Source: Acidobacteriota bacterium (GTDB taxonomy: Bacteria > Acidobacteriota > Blastocatellia > Chloracidobacteriales > Chloracidobacteriaceae). Taken from it: 64,000 nt of DNA. Under the pieces are notes generated by a model. That model was not told where the DNA came from and searched no databases. It saw only the letters and a list, made by a program, of their open reading frames with translations. The translations under genes were made by a program, and so were the position numbers. Location: NCBI GenBank assembly GCA_016208495.1, contig JACQXX010000112.1, positions 1 to 64,000 of the forward strand. The letters are read 5' to 3'. Below, in pieces: positions 49,521 through 58,699 of this stretch (positions are counted from its first letter, which is position 1; each line of letters begins with the position of its first letter).

Positions 49521-49858
49521 GAAAGCTGATCCTTTCATCAAGCCTGGTTCTTGGTTCTTGGTTCTTACAGCAGTAATTTCACCGTCAGTTCATTTGAGTT
49601 TGGGGTGATTCTCAGAACTTGGTTTGAGCATTCCGAAGGACTGCCGGTCGGATAGCCGGTCGGTTGCGAGGTTTTGCGAGCTACCACCGGAAAAGGTTCG
49701 GTCTCTCCAATTCTCCCCGCCTGGTCCGTGCCCCTACGGGGCACGGACCAGGCGGGGAGAAACCAGGGGTGGCGCTTGGGTCCGGTGGTAGGCCCAAAGC
49801 GGCCAACCGACCGGCTATCCGAACTGCAACGCTTCGCGGTGCAAAACCGCCCTGCTCT
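49521..49858. other. Intergenic region with long compound inverted repeat
   Basis: This 338-bp gap separates the SBBP gene stop from the adenosine deaminase start. It holds a GGTTCTT 7-mer repeat (49546-49566) next to add, and a large hairpin-forming element (listed separately) abutting the SBBP stop. No gene is supported; short ORFs over the hairpin arise from its GC-rich arms. Confidence 0.7.
49648..49822. repeat. Long compound hairpin (24-bp perfect inner stem, 19-bp perfect outer stem)
   Basis: The outer arms TCGGATAGCCGGTCGGTTG (49648-49666) and its exact complement (49804-49822) enclose CTACCACCGGA / TCCGGTGGTAG arms (about 49681 and 49789). They also enclose a perfect 24-bp stem, TTCTCCCCGCCTGG... 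(49711-49734) with its complement (49738-49761), around a 3-nt TAC loop. Total span is about 175 bp. It could be a MITE, an attenuator/terminator beyond the SBBP gene, or a structured RNA. No clear target duplication was found. Confidence 0.85.
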
Positions 49859-52363
49859 TCACTGAATCGTCACTGTAATCGGAAGGGTTCGGGTACGGCC
49901 AAAATTATCCGTGGCCGTAAAGGTCAGAATTCGCGTGACCCGTTGCGCAGTGGCTTTAGCTTTTAAGGTAAACACGGCCTGTGATTCTGGGGTGATAATC
50001 ACACCGGGTTTGAGCTTGAGTCCAAACTCTTTCACCGAAGGTCCCGTCACCGTGACCAGATCGTCATACCCGCCAAAGCGATTGATGGTCAATTCAAGTC
50101 TGGTTTTTTTGCCTCGTTGGAGTGTAATTGCTGAAACGGCAATGTTGAGTGAAAAATCCGCCGGGTCAGACAACTTGCTGATAAAGGCGTCTCCAACGCC
50201 GGCACGGGTCATTTGGACGGGATGAACCAGCGGCAGATCATCGGATGTCGTCTGGCCACACACATAGACATTGCCGTCAGCATCAGCCGCCACTCCAAAA
50301 ATGTTGTCAACCTGGGCACCGCCAAAATAGGTCGAATAGATTGCCCGATCTCCGGTGCGACTGAGCCGGGTCACAAAACTGTCAACGTTTCCAGGTTCAG
50401 TTCGAATCGGATTCGTCAGCGGATAATCAGGCGAGGTGGTTACTCCGACCAGATAAATCGTGTTGCGCGCATCAATCGCCATATCAAATGGCTGTTCGTC
50501 TTTGGCACCTCCAAAAAAGGTCGAAAAGATGCGCCCTCCGGTTGGGCTATATTTGGTCACAAATATGTCTGACACGCCGCGCAGGTCTTTTTGGAGCGCA
50601 TTCGCCGTGGTCGGGAAATCAGGCGAACCGGTAAATCCAGTGACATAGACATCTCCAAATTCATCTACTCCAGCCGCCGCGCCGCGTTCCTGGTCAGTCG
50701 CGCCCAGGTAGGTCGAAAATACCAGAGCATCACCCGCTGGACTGAATTTGGTCACAAACACATCGTACAGACCGCCGCTAAATGTCGTCTGAGTCGGATT
50801 TTTCAGGGGGAAATTTTTTGAATTGAGGTATCCGGTCACCACGGCGCTCCCATCTTTCTGGTCCACGGCAATGTCCGCCCCGAGGTCATCTTCGTTTCCG
50901 CCAAGATAGGTCGAATAGATCAATTCGCTTCCAGTGCGATTCAATTTGGTCACAAAGGCATCGGTAAACGAGTCGCCTCCGTCACGTGGTTGAAACGCAT
51001 TTTTCACCGGGAAATCAGTTGAGAGGGTAAACCCGGTGACATATGGATTTCCTTGAGCGTCCAGGGCCATTCCTCGGATTTCATCACGACCGGCTCCACC
51101 CAAAAGCGTTGCAAACTCAACGGCTGATCCTCCGGAATTCAGCTTGACAACAAAGCCTTCGCTATTGCCCTTGTTTTCTTTTTGAAATGCCTGATCTGTG
51201 GTTGGGAACACCAGTGACGTGGTTCGTCCGGCGATATAAATACCGCCCTCCCGATCAATGGCAACCCCACGTGCTTCGTCAAAGCGGTTGCCGCCAAAGT
51301 AGGTCGAAAAGACCAGTTGTCCCGAGACGGTATCAATTTTGGCCACAATGATGTCGGCCTCTCCGGCATTTTCCGGCTGGAGTGGAAACTGAGTCAGAAA
51401 ATTGATTGACAGTGTGGTACCAACCACCACGACATTGCCAAGACCATCGGCAGCCACGGCAAAGGCTGCATCCGGGAACCCGCCGCCGAGAAAACTTGAA
51501 AAACTCACGGTTGGGTCAATCACCAGCGGCTGGGTTGGATCATAGGTGCCGAGTTTGAAGCGAACACGTTTGGGGCTGGAACCTGAGGGCTGAAGAAGCC
51601 GGGCTGAAGAAGTCGGGCTGAAGAAATCGGGCTGAAGAAGTCGGGCTGGGGGTTGGGGGAAATCAAGCTGGTACTGGGCGTCCACTAGCCGTTTTTGTCC
51701 GCCAATCATCTGGTAGGCAACGGGTTTATGATGAACCGTTGTGGTTGAGTTTCCAGTCACAATCAGGTTTCCAGTCTGATCAAGTGAAAGCAGGTCAATA
51801 CCTTCAAATCCAAGCACTATCGAATCAGTCTGGCCTCCGGGTGCCACCATAAAGTCATATTCAAGCTGGTTCGGATTGCCATAGACAACCACGTCAATGC
51901 CCGGATACACACGGCGATAGCGGACCTTTCCAAAATGCGGAATGTCTCGTTTCCACTGGCTTTCTTTTGAACCAAACAGGTAATTTGACCGCGAGGTTTG
52001 TGGGTGTTCGCCAATCATCTCGGGATGTATGGCCCCGCCAATAAACCGCAGGGCACTTATGGTTTGCGAAGAAGGGTCATTGTTTGGCTGCTGCAACACC
52101 AATCCCGATGAAGTGAGCAAAGCATTGGCTTGACCGATTCGGGTCCGGAATTTCACATCAGATGAAAACTGCCCTTGATTGGTCTCAAATGTCAGCGGGA
52201 GTGCATTGAGAACTGCCGAGGTTGGGACAGATGAAGGCTTGAGAGACGGCATCTGACTCGCCTGTGTTTGCCCCTGACCAGGAAGCCACGTGACACACAG
52301 CAGCGCGATCATCAAACAATTCAGCACGATACGGAAAAAACGATAAGAGTGAAAATAGATCAT
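49859..52363 (-). CDS. Secreted SBBP-type beta-propeller repeat protein
   Basis: The 834-residue protein starts at ATG 52363 with a signal peptide (MIYFHSYRFFRIVLNCLMIA...QTQA). The upstream in-frame residues (PLSPCHLSPCHLS) are read from tandem repeats and are rejected as native. An N-terminal region (LPLTFETNQGQFSSDVKFRT, YPGIDVVVYGNPNQLEYDF) typical of these proteins is followed by about ten SBBP units (VFSTYFGGNRFDEARGVAID; LIYSTYLGGNEDDLGADIAV; and so on) forming propeller blades. A C-terminal immunoglobulin-like domain ends it. A GGGCTGAAGAAGTC tandem repeat is embedded in frame at 51587-51646, just before the propeller. Such proteins are extracellular or surface; the ligand is unknown. 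Confidence 0.88.
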   Translation of the reverse strand: MIYFHSYRFFRIVLNCLMIALLCVTWLPGQGQTQASQMPSLKPSSVPTSAVLNALPLTFETNQGQFSSDVKFRTRIGQANALLTSSGLVLQQPNNDPSSQTISALRFIGGAIHPEMIGEHPQTSRSNYLFGSKESQWKRDIPHFGKVRYRRVYPGIDVVVYGNPNQLEYDFMVAPGGQTDSIVLGFEGIDLLSLDQTGNLIVTGNSTTTVHHKPVAYQMIGGQKRLVDAQYQLDFPQPPARLLQPDFFSPTSSARLLQPSGSSPKRVRFKLGTYDPTQPLVIDPTVSFSSFLGGGFPDAAFAVAADGLGNVVVVGTTLSINFLTQFPLQPENAGEADIIVAKIDTVSGQLVFSTYFGGNRFDEARGVAIDREGGIYIAGRTTSLVFPTTDQAFQKENKGNSEGFVVKLNSGGSAVEFATLLGGAGRDEIRGMALDAQGNPYVTGFTLSTDFPVKNAFQPRDGGDSFTDAFVTKLNRTGSELIYSTYLGGNEDDLGADIAVDQKDGSAVVTGYLNSKNFPLKNPTQTTFSGGLYDVFVTKFSPAGDALVFSTYLGATDQERGAAAGVDEFGDVYVTGFTGSPDFPTTANALQKDLRGVSDIFVTKYSPTGGRIFSTFFGGAKDEQPFDMAIDARNTIYLVGVTTSPDYPLTNPIRTEPGNVDSFVTRLSRTGDRAIYSTYFGGAQVDNIFGVAADADGNVYVCGQTTSDDLPLVHPVQMTRAGVGDAFISKLSDPADFSLNIAVSAITLQRGKKTRLELTINRFGGYDDLVTVTGPSVKEFGLKLKPGVIITPESQAVFTLKAKATAQRVTRILTFTATDNFGRTRTLPITVTIQ
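51587..51646 (-). repeat. 14-bp tandem repeat embedded in the SBBP coding region
   Basis: Four units of GGGCTGAAGAAGTC (51587-51642, minor variants) plus the start of a fifth occur. On the minus strand they encode ARLLQP, DFFSPTSS and ARLLQP. The same motif recurs intergenically at 27728-27831 and 62521-62640. The insert lies between two conserved parts of the protein and keeps the frame. Confidence 0.75.
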
Positions 52364-52473
52364 GGTTTTGAGAAAAGACAAAAATGACAAATGACAAGGT
52401 GACAAATGACAAGGTGACAGAGGATTTTCTTCATCCCTCATCCCTCATCCCTTGGTTTCGGCCCGGAACCCGG
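52364..52473. repeat. GTGACAAAT-type tandem repeats between SBBP and kinase genes
   Basis: ACAAATGACAAGGTG occurs in direct copies (52384-52418), followed by CATCCCT 7-mers (52431-52452). The stretch separates the kinase stop (52474) from the SBBP start. No SD for the SBBP gene could be seen in it. Confidence 0.6.
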
Positions 52474-55400
52474 TTATCGGGTCAACTCTTTGAGTATCTG
52501 CTCAACATCAGCTTTGACTTCGGGATTAAGTTCGATGGCTCTGGCAAATACCTGACGGGCTTGCTCTTGCAACTGGTTTGCCTGAACTGGATCTTTTTGG
52601 ATTTGAGCTTTCAATGCAAACAGTTTTCCCTGGGTAATGTAAAATTCCGGGTTATCACCTTTGAGATCAATCCCTTGTTTGATTTCCTCCAAACCTGAAT
52701 TCAGAGCCGCGAGCGCATCTTTTTTCTGAGCAATGAGCCAGCGAGCCCGGAGCCACTGCAATTTGGCAAGCTGGTTATGGGCGGCGGAATATTCTTTATT
52801 TAACTCAATTGATTTTCGAAAAACAGTTTGGGCTTTGGCAAAAATACGCTCTGAAAACGGCTGCCCCGTGTCGAGCAGCCATTCCAGGGCAATGGCCTGG
52901 GCCTGACCTTCGTGCGACCAGGCTTCAAAGAATGTCGGGTTGAGTCCCTGTGCATGTTGAAATGCCTGAATGGCAGAGGTCAACGCAACGGTTGGGTCTT
53001 GTTTGATACTGGTTTGGTAATTGGCCTGAATCAACTGAGCACGTCCGATGTAGAGATAAGTAAACGCATCGTTATCTCGGATTTTGAGCCCCTTGGCCAG
53101 TGTTTCAAGCGCCTGATTGAGCAGTGGAATCGGATCCTGCTTCCGATCAGCCAGATACTGGGCCTTCTGCATATACACCTGGGCAAAGTTATTGTAGGCA
53201 ATCGCGTTCTTTGGGTTGGCGGCGATTCCGCGCTCATAAAACCGAATGCTTTCTTCAAACTCAACACCTGGGTCCTGACCATGGTCAATTTTGTACGCAA
53301 CAATGTCGGTATATGCCGTGGCGGCATTGATGAGTGCACTATACAAATTGGGGTTGAGCCGGAGGGCCTGGTTGTAGGTATCAATGGCTTGATTGAGCGT
53401 TGCCATTGGATTTTGCCCTTGCTGCACCATGTACTCGCCCTTTGAAAGCCATACATTGGCTAAACTGTTGTAAACTCTGGCGGTTGGAACTGATAGTTCC
53501 AGAACTTTTGTATAGCACCCGGCCGCTAAATCATACGCCTGGGTCGGGTTTTCACCCCTCACAAGTTGAAATTCACCCTGTGCCCAGTATGCCCACCCTA
53601 AATAGAGATGATTCAGGCCCTGACTGGGCCTGGCCGCTATTGCTTGCCGATTAAATTCAATTGAAGTCCGAAAGTCGGTGGTGGGATCCTGGCCTTGATC
53701 CATCACATAAACACCACGCTGACGAAAGGCATCGCCCAACATTCGAAATCCAAAGGCGTTCTTTGGATCAACGGCCAGTGCCGCTCTGGCTTTTTTAATA
53801 CAAGTTTCGAGTTCAGTGAGCGGGCTTTCCCCTTTTTCGGTTTTTGTCAAAGCCTGAAGAATGTGGATATTCGCACTGACCAGATACAGATCCGGCTTCT
53901 CTGGCGCCACCTCAATTCCCTGTTCACACACCGCCACTGATTGATCAATTGCGACCTGAAACGGTTTCCCAGTGTTAATCAAAAGCCGGGCAGTTTGAAA
54001 TTCCACCCATCCAAGTTGTTTATAGGTTTCCGGGTCACTTTCGGCAATGGTTTGGGCCTGGCGATAGGCGGCCCCAGCCTGTCTCAAATCGTTAAGTGCT
54101 GCGTCATGTTCGCCAGCTTCCAGGCGTTGGTTTCCCTGATCGAGATGGATTTGGCCAATCAGGCGTTGCGCTTCATAGAGCCAGGGAACTTTCTTCAACG
54201 CGGCTTCAGCTTTGATGATTGCTTCCGGCCATTTTCGGTCATGCCAGTACATCAGGGCTTCAACATATTCGGTCGCCTCGCCCGTTGCCCCATGCCCTTG
54301 CTGCAAATATCTGAGTGCCGGCTGCTTGAGTTCCTCTTCCGCCTTTTTGACCTCAGCCTGATAGAGTTCTTTATTGGAAATGGCCTTGGCTTCGTCGAGT
54401 CGCTGTTGAAACAATTCACCCAGAACCAGCCCCAGAGCATAGGCGGTTTCTGAAGTTTGATATCCATTGTTCCAGGCGGCTTCCAAATGGGTGCGGGCGG
54501 CTTGATATTCGCCCAAAGCCAGATGTCCGCGACCAATGGCATAATGGCCGGGACCTTCGCTGATTTTTCCAAAGCGGTTCATGGTTGCTTCCACGGCCTG
54601 CATCCGCTCGCGAACCATGGCTTCCTCGCGGGCAATGTTGTGGCGCGGCAACATATGACCGTGGCGCATGATGGTCTCGATTTCCTTGACCCGTTCCCCC
54701 AACTGTCGTGCCAGTTCAGATTGTTGACGCGCCTGCCAGAGCGCGTGAACCCCGCTGACCAAAAAGAACAATCCAATCCCAAGCGCCGCCGCCACAATTG
54801 AGGCCGCCACCCGATGTTTATGCAGCAGTTTTTTGGCCCGAAACCAGACCGAAACCGGTCGGCCCTGGATCGGCTCGCCGGCCAGAAATCGGAGCAAATC
54901 ATCCTGGAGCGCACGGGCTGAGTCATAGCGTTGCTGTGGCTCTTTCTCCAGACACTTCATGACAATCGTTTCCAGATCAACCGGAATACGCGAATCCAGG
55001 GTCCGCAGCGCCGGGGCTTCATCCTGAATGACTTTGAGCAACACCTCCATAATGGACCCCTGGCTAAAGGGAACTTTGCCGGAAAGCAATTCATAGAGCG
55101 TCACGCCCAAACTATAGATGTCGGTGCGTCGGTCCAGCCGGTCGGTTTCTCCGCGAGCCTGTTCGGGTGACATATAATACGGAGTGCCCAACAGCGCCCC
55201 TTCAACGGTCATGCCGCTGGCCGCCACCTGCCGGGCCAGTCCGAAATCCATCACGTAGGGTTTGAGCAACCCATCCTCTCCCGTACCGACAATGATATTG
55301 TGTGGCTTGATGTCGCGATGAATCAGCCCCTCTTTATGAGCTGCCTGGAGCGCATCGGCCACCTCAGCCATAATTTTGATTTTTTGCTCCACCGACAATC

Positions 55401-56091
55401 CGGCCATGGCTTTATCCAGGGTTTGACCGGGCAGATACTGCATGGCGATAAAATACCGGCCTTCAAATTCGCCGACTTCATAGACCCGGCACACATTGGG
55501 GTGATCAATCTGGGCCTGCGAGCGGCCTTCCATTAGCAACCGCTGGACAAGCGTCGGGTTATCTTTGATCAAAAACTTGAGTGCCACCGGGCGTTTTAAC
55601 AGCGGGTCAAACGCCTCATACACCGTCCCCATGCCGCCTTCGCCAATCCGACGGACAATTTCATACCGCCCAACCTGTCGAAACTCAAGTTCGCGATTGA
55701 TCCCGGATTTTGGCGCTGATTGATGTGGCGTGGCGCCTGGTGTGGCCATTTGGGTCGGAAGTTGACTGACACTTGCCAGATGAAGCGGCTCAGAAGCTGG
55801 CTGAAAAGCAAGGGTGGTCTCTGTAATAGTTCCCGAACCTGATTGTGCCATCAGAAGGGTGTCATCTGGGGCCTGCGTCTGGAGCGAACGAAATGCAACC
55901 ACTTCGTTTGAAAGAGTTTGCACCGTTTCTTCAGTTAAGATTCCCTTGTGCACGACTTCTTTCAGCCGCGCCGACCAAACCTCCGGTTCAGTGTACCCGG
56001 TTGGAGTGCACAAACTGATTTGCTCTGAATCAATCAGCCCTTTCTGCAATGCAAGTTCAAGAATCAGCCTGGCTTGACTGGAATCAATCAC
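52474..56091 (-). CDS. Ser/Thr protein kinase with transmembrane helix and long TPR domain
   Basis: The 1205-residue protein has an N-terminal helical region (about 1-140), a Hanks-type kinase (about 142-405) with GEGGMG, catalytic Lys in VALKFL, HRDIKPHN (about 258), a DFG motif within VMDFGLAR and SPEQ, and a membrane helix (about 434-455, AASIVAAALGIGLFFLVSGV). A TPR array to the end (e.g. AIDTYNQALRLNPNLYSALINA, RGIAANPKNAIAYNNFAQVY) follows. The kinase faces the cytoplasm and the TPRs the outside. The start is GTG at 56089-56091 with AGAGG about ten bases ahead. Unlike the kinase at 14156 it is not linked to an Rpn or A2M gene. It probably senses an external protein and phosphorylates internal targets. 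Confidence 0.9.
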   Translation of the reverse strand: MIDSSQARLILELALQKGLIDSEQISLCTPTGYTEPEVWSARLKEVVHKGILTEETVQTLSNEVVAFRSLQTQAPDDTLLMAQSGSGTITETTLAFQPASEPLHLASVSQLPTQMATPGATPHQSAPKSGINRELEFRQVGRYEIVRRIGEGGMGTVYEAFDPLLKRPVALKFLIKDNPTLVQRLLMEGRSQAQIDHPNVCRVYEVGEFEGRYFIAMQYLPGQTLDKAMAGLSVEQKIKIMAEVADALQAAHKEGLIHRDIKPHNIIVGTGEDGLLKPYVMDFGLARQVAASGMTVEGALLGTPYYMSPEQARGETDRLDRRTDIYSLGVTLYELLSGKVPFSQGSIMEVLLKVIQDEAPALRTLDSRIPVDLETIVMKCLEKEPQQRYDSARALQDDLLRFLAGEPIQGRPVSVWFRAKKLLHKHRVAASIVAAALGIGLFFLVSGVHALWQARQQSELARQLGERVKEIETIMRHGHMLPRHNIAREEAMVRERMQAVEATMNRFGKISEGPGHYAIGRGHLALGEYQAARTHLEAAWNNGYQTSETAYALGLVLGELFQQRLDEAKAISNKELYQAEVKKAEEELKQPALRYLQQGHGATGEATEYVEALMYWHDRKWPEAIIKAEAALKKVPWLYEAQRLIGQIHLDQGNQRLEAGEHDAALNDLRQAGAAYRQAQTIAESDPETYKQLGWVEFQTARLLINTGKPFQVAIDQSVAVCEQGIEVAPEKPDLYLVSANIHILQALTKTEKGESPLTELETCIKKARAALAVDPKNAFGFRMLGDAFRQRGVYVMDQGQDPTTDFRTSIEFNRQAIAARPSQGLNHLYLGWAYWAQGEFQLVRGENPTQAYDLAAGCYTKVLELSVPTARVYNSLANVWLSKGEYMVQQGQNPMATLNQAIDTYNQALRLNPNLYSALINAATAYTDIVAYKIDHGQDPGVEFEESIRFYERGIAANPKNAIAYNNFAQVYMQKAQYLADRKQDPIPLLNQALETLAKGLKIRDNDAFTYLYIGRAQLIQANYQTSIKQDPTVALTSAIQAFQHAQGLNPTFFEAWSHEGQAQAIALEWLLDTGQPFSERIFAKAQTVFRKSIELNKEYSAAHNQLAKLQWLRARWLIAQKKDALAALNSGLEEIKQGIDLKGDNPEFYITQGKLFALKAQIQKDPVQANQLQEQARQVFARAIELNPEVKADVEQILKELTR

Positions 56092-56099
56092 TGGTTCAG

Positions 56100-56290
56100 A
56101 CCTCTTTTAAGCAAATAGCGAAATAGCGAAGTAGCGAAGTAGCGAGTAGCGAGTAGTCAATCAAATAGCGAAGTAGCGAAGTAGTGAAATAGTGAAACAG
56201 TTTGGTCACTTTGTCACCCTGTCACCTTGTCACTTTGTCACCTTGTCACCTTGTCATTCTGTCACCTTGTCATCCTGTCACTCTGTTTCA
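56100..56290. repeat. Two adjacent 8-mer tandem arrays (TAGCGAAG and GTCACCTT)
   Basis: 56113-56200 is an imperfect array of TAGCGAAG/TAGCGAG units; 56206-56285 is an array of ten or so GTCACCTT variants. Both have 8-base periods and no spacer structure, so they are not a CRISPR. They fill the gap between the divergent kinase and GH1 genes, so any promoter must lie at the margins. A further GCCCGTAA-type 8-mer follows at about 56331-56352. Confidence 0.8.
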
Positions 56291-56365
56291 GCTTGAACCC
56301 TGGTGATGAATCCGGTATCAACAGAATTAGCCCGCAAGCCCGTAAGCCCGCAAAGGAGTTCCATT

Positions 56366-57664
56366 GTGGCCAAATCATCTCAACTTCTGAAGTTTCCGCC
56401 TGGGTTTTTGTGGGGAACTGCCACATCATCACATCAGGTTGAAGGATTGAACACCAATAACGACTGGTGGGAGTTTGAACAGCAACCAGGAACGATTCAC
56501 GATGGGACCCATTCCGGGGCGGCCTGCGACCACTTTGCCCGGTTTCGCGAGGATTTTGACCTCGCGGCTTCAATGCACCAGAACGCCCATCGGCTTTCGC
56601 TTGAATGGAGCCGGCTGGAACCTGAAGAAGGGGTCTGGAATGAAGATGCCTTTGAGCACTACCGGGCTGTCCTTCAGGCTTTGCGGGATCGAAACATTAC
56701 CCCGATGGTGACCCTCCATCATTTTACCAACCCCAAATGGCTGGTGGCCAAAGGTGGCTGGGAAACCTCACAGGTCGTCAAATACTTTTATCGTTTTGCC
56801 GCCGAAGTGGCCAGGGCCTTAGGTGATCTGGTTGAATATTGGGTCACCATCAACGAGCCCATGATTTATGTCGTGATGGGGTATTTTTTGAAGCAGTGGC
56901 CGCCAGCCGTGATTGACCCGGTCCGTGGATTTCGGGTTGCTGGAAATATGATGCGGGCACACGCGGCGGCCTATCAGGCCCTGCACACGCTGGCCAAATG
57001 CCCGGCTCAGGTTGGCATTGCCCATCACATTCGGATTTTTGACCCGGCTAATCCATCATCGCCGCTCGATATCAACGCCGCCCGAATTCAAAGCTTTTTT
57101 TTGAATGATGCGGTTACAAAAGCGTTAACTTCAGGTAGACTGGTGCCACCGCTAGGCTGGTTTGAACGCCTTCCTGGTCCTTCCAAACCCATGGACTTCT
57201 TTGGGATCAACTACTATAGCCGCGACCTGGTTGCCTTTGACATCACTCAGACGGAAACCCTGTGCGGACGCAACTTCCCGGCCCCAAACGCCAAACAACA
57301 GCATTTTGGCTGGGAAATATACCCTCATGGGCTGTATCGGCTCTGTACTGACCTGAAAGAATGTGGCGTTCCAATCATCATCACCGAAAATGGAATTCCG
57401 GATAACACCGACGAACTCCGCCCGCAATTTTTGATTGACCATCTTGCCGCACTCCATCAAGCAATCACCGACGGCAGTCCCGTGACCGGGTATTTTCACT
57501 GGTCATTGCTTGACAATTTTGAATGGGCTGAAGGGTTTACGCCACGATTTGGGCTGGTCGAAGTTGACTATCAAACCCAGCACCGGCGAATCAAACCCAG
57601 TGGTCAACTCTATGCTCAAATTTGCCAAGCCAACGGATTGTCACCTGACCTGGTGAAATCATAA
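56366..57664 (+). CDS. Glycoside hydrolase family 1 beta-glycosidase
   Basis: The 432-residue TIM-barrel enzyme of the beta-glucosidase family hydrolyses beta-linked glucosides or galactosides with retention. The N-terminal signature FLWGTATSSHQVEG, the acid/base Glu in TINEP (about 164), the nucleophile Glu in ITENG (about 340) and the substrate-binding HWSLLDNFEWAEGF are all intact. I chose the GTG at 56366 because AAAGGAG lies seven bases ahead and the protein then starts close to LLKFPPGF. The upstream in-frame ATG (56306) would add residues encoded by a GCCCGTAA repeat. It has no signal peptide and so is cytoplasmic. The sulfotransferase gene follows after 38 bp. Confidence 0.9.
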   Translation: MAKSSQLLKFPPGFLWGTATSSHQVEGLNTNNDWWEFEQQPGTIHDGTHSGAACDHFARFREDFDLAASMHQNAHRLSLEWSRLEPEEGVWNEDAFEHYRAVLQALRDRNITPMVTLHHFTNPKWLVAKGGWETSQVVKYFYRFAAEVARALGDLVEYWVTINEPMIYVVMGYFLKQWPPAVIDPVRGFRVAGNMMRAHAAAYQALHTLAKCPAQVGIAHHIRIFDPANPSSPLDINAARIQSFFLNDAVTKALTSGRLVPPLGWFERLPGPSKPMDFFGINYYSRDLVAFDITQTETLCGRNFPAPNAKQQHFGWEIYPHGLYRLCTDLKECGVPIIITENGIPDNTDELRPQFLIDHLAALHQAITDGSPVTGYFHWSLLDNFEWAEGFTPRFGLVEVDYQTQHRRIKPSGQLYAQICQANGLSPDLVKS

Positions 57665-57702
57665 GACCAACTCTTCCCTTTGAATTCAGAAAGCCCTCTT
57701 CA

Positions 57703-58617
57703 ATGGCACAGCACAAACTTGTTAAACGTCTGAAACACCATTACTTACACCCAGCCGGAGCTGGCTGGGACCGGCTTGGCTGGCGGTATCTGTATGCCAC
57801 CTCAAAGTTTAAAGCCAGAGCCTATGACAAAGCCTTTGCCAGCATTCAAAACTATTGCTGGTTCCTTGGTTACCCACGCAGCGGGCATACGCTGGTTGGG
57901 TCATTGCTCGACGCGCATCCAGAAATCATCATCGCCCAGGAACTGCATGCCCTGAAATATGTGGATAAGGGCTTTTCCAAAAACCAGTTATTTTACTTGT
58001 GTTTAAAGCGCTCTGAAGACTTTACCAGGGCAGGCCGAATCTGGTCGGGGTACGATTACAACATTCCAAACCAGTGGAATGGACGATTTCGCGAATTGAA
58101 AGTGATTGGGGATAAAAAAGGCGGTGCTTCGGCTGGAACCCTCATGCGACACCCACATCTGGTGAGCAAGCTGGTTGAGACTCTACAAATGCCGATGCGG
58201 GTCATCCACGTGGTTCGCAACCCATATGACAACATTGCAACCATTAAACGGCGGGCGGCAGAGCGACTTGATCGCCTGGGCGTTGATCGAGAGGCCCTCT
58301 CTATCGAAGATGCCATCAAGATGTATTTTAAATTCAGCAAGACGATTCAATCAGTCAAACAGGAGATTCCACCGCAGGATATGTATGACCTCCGGCACGA
58401 AGATCTGATTGCCAACCCCAAACAAACCGTGGCGGATCTATGCCGATTTTTAGGCGTTGAACCAACTGAAGAGTATCTGACTGATTGCGCCAGCATCGTG
58501 TATTCCTCACCCAATAAGTCCCGCAACAGCTTCAAATGGACACCAGAACAAATCCAGACAGTGGCCGATGAAATTGCTAAATACCCATTTCTGAAGGGCT
58601 ACACCTTTGATAGCTAA
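57703..58617 (+). CDS. PAPS-dependent sulfotransferase family protein
   Basis: The 304-residue protein has a 5'-phosphosulfate binding loop in FLGYPRSGHTLVGSLLDAHP (about 54-73) and a 3'-phosphate binding site in VIHVVRNPYDNIAT (about 165-178). An RHEDLIANP motif and the usual helical C-terminus follow. It should transfer sulfate from PAPS to a hydroxyl or amine of a glycan, lipid or protein; the acceptor is unknown. It has no signal peptide. It lies 38 bp after the GH1 gene on the same strand, so the two are likely cotranscribed. A strong stem-loop follows. Confidence 0.85.
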   Translation: MAQHKLVKRLKHHYLHPAGAGWDRLGWRYLYATSKFKARAYDKAFASIQNYCWFLGYPRSGHTLVGSLLDAHPEIIIAQELHALKYVDKGFSKNQLFYLCLKRSEDFTRAGRIWSGYDYNIPNQWNGRFRELKVIGDKKGGASAGTLMRHPHLVSKLVETLQMPMRVIHVVRNPYDNIATIKRRAAERLDRLGVDREALSIEDAIKMYFKFSKTIQSVKQEIPPQDMYDLRHEDLIANPKQTVADLCRFLGVEPTEEYLTDCASIVYSSPNKSRNSFKWTPEQIQTVADEIAKYPFLKGYTFDS

Positions 58618-58623
58618 CGATTT

Positions 58624-58696
58624 GTCAGTCCCACCTGCGTGAGCGGGTGGAAACGAAAACGAAGCGAACCCACCCGCTCACGCAGGTGGTACTGAC
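58624..58696. terminator. Bidirectional stem-loop between convergent genes
   Basis: CCACCTGCGTGAGCGGGTGG (58631-58650) pairs perfectly with CCACCCGCTCACGCAGGTGG (58670-58689) over 20 bp, extended by GTCAGT (58624-58629) / ACTGAC (58691-58696). It lies between the convergent sulfotransferase and ABC permease genes and ends 3 bp before the permease stop codon. Direct T-runs are short; it is a likely two-way transcription barrier. Confidence 0.75.
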
Positions 58697-58699
58697 TCC

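Noticed and set aside
49664-49966. 100-codon plus-strand ORF over the compound hairpin
   Set aside because: It is made of the GC-rich inverted arms and overlaps the end of the SBBP gene on the other strand; no protein features.
56206-56285. Possible CRISPR or iteron array
   Set aside because: The period is 8 bases with no spacers and no replication gene nearby; it is a simple tandem array.
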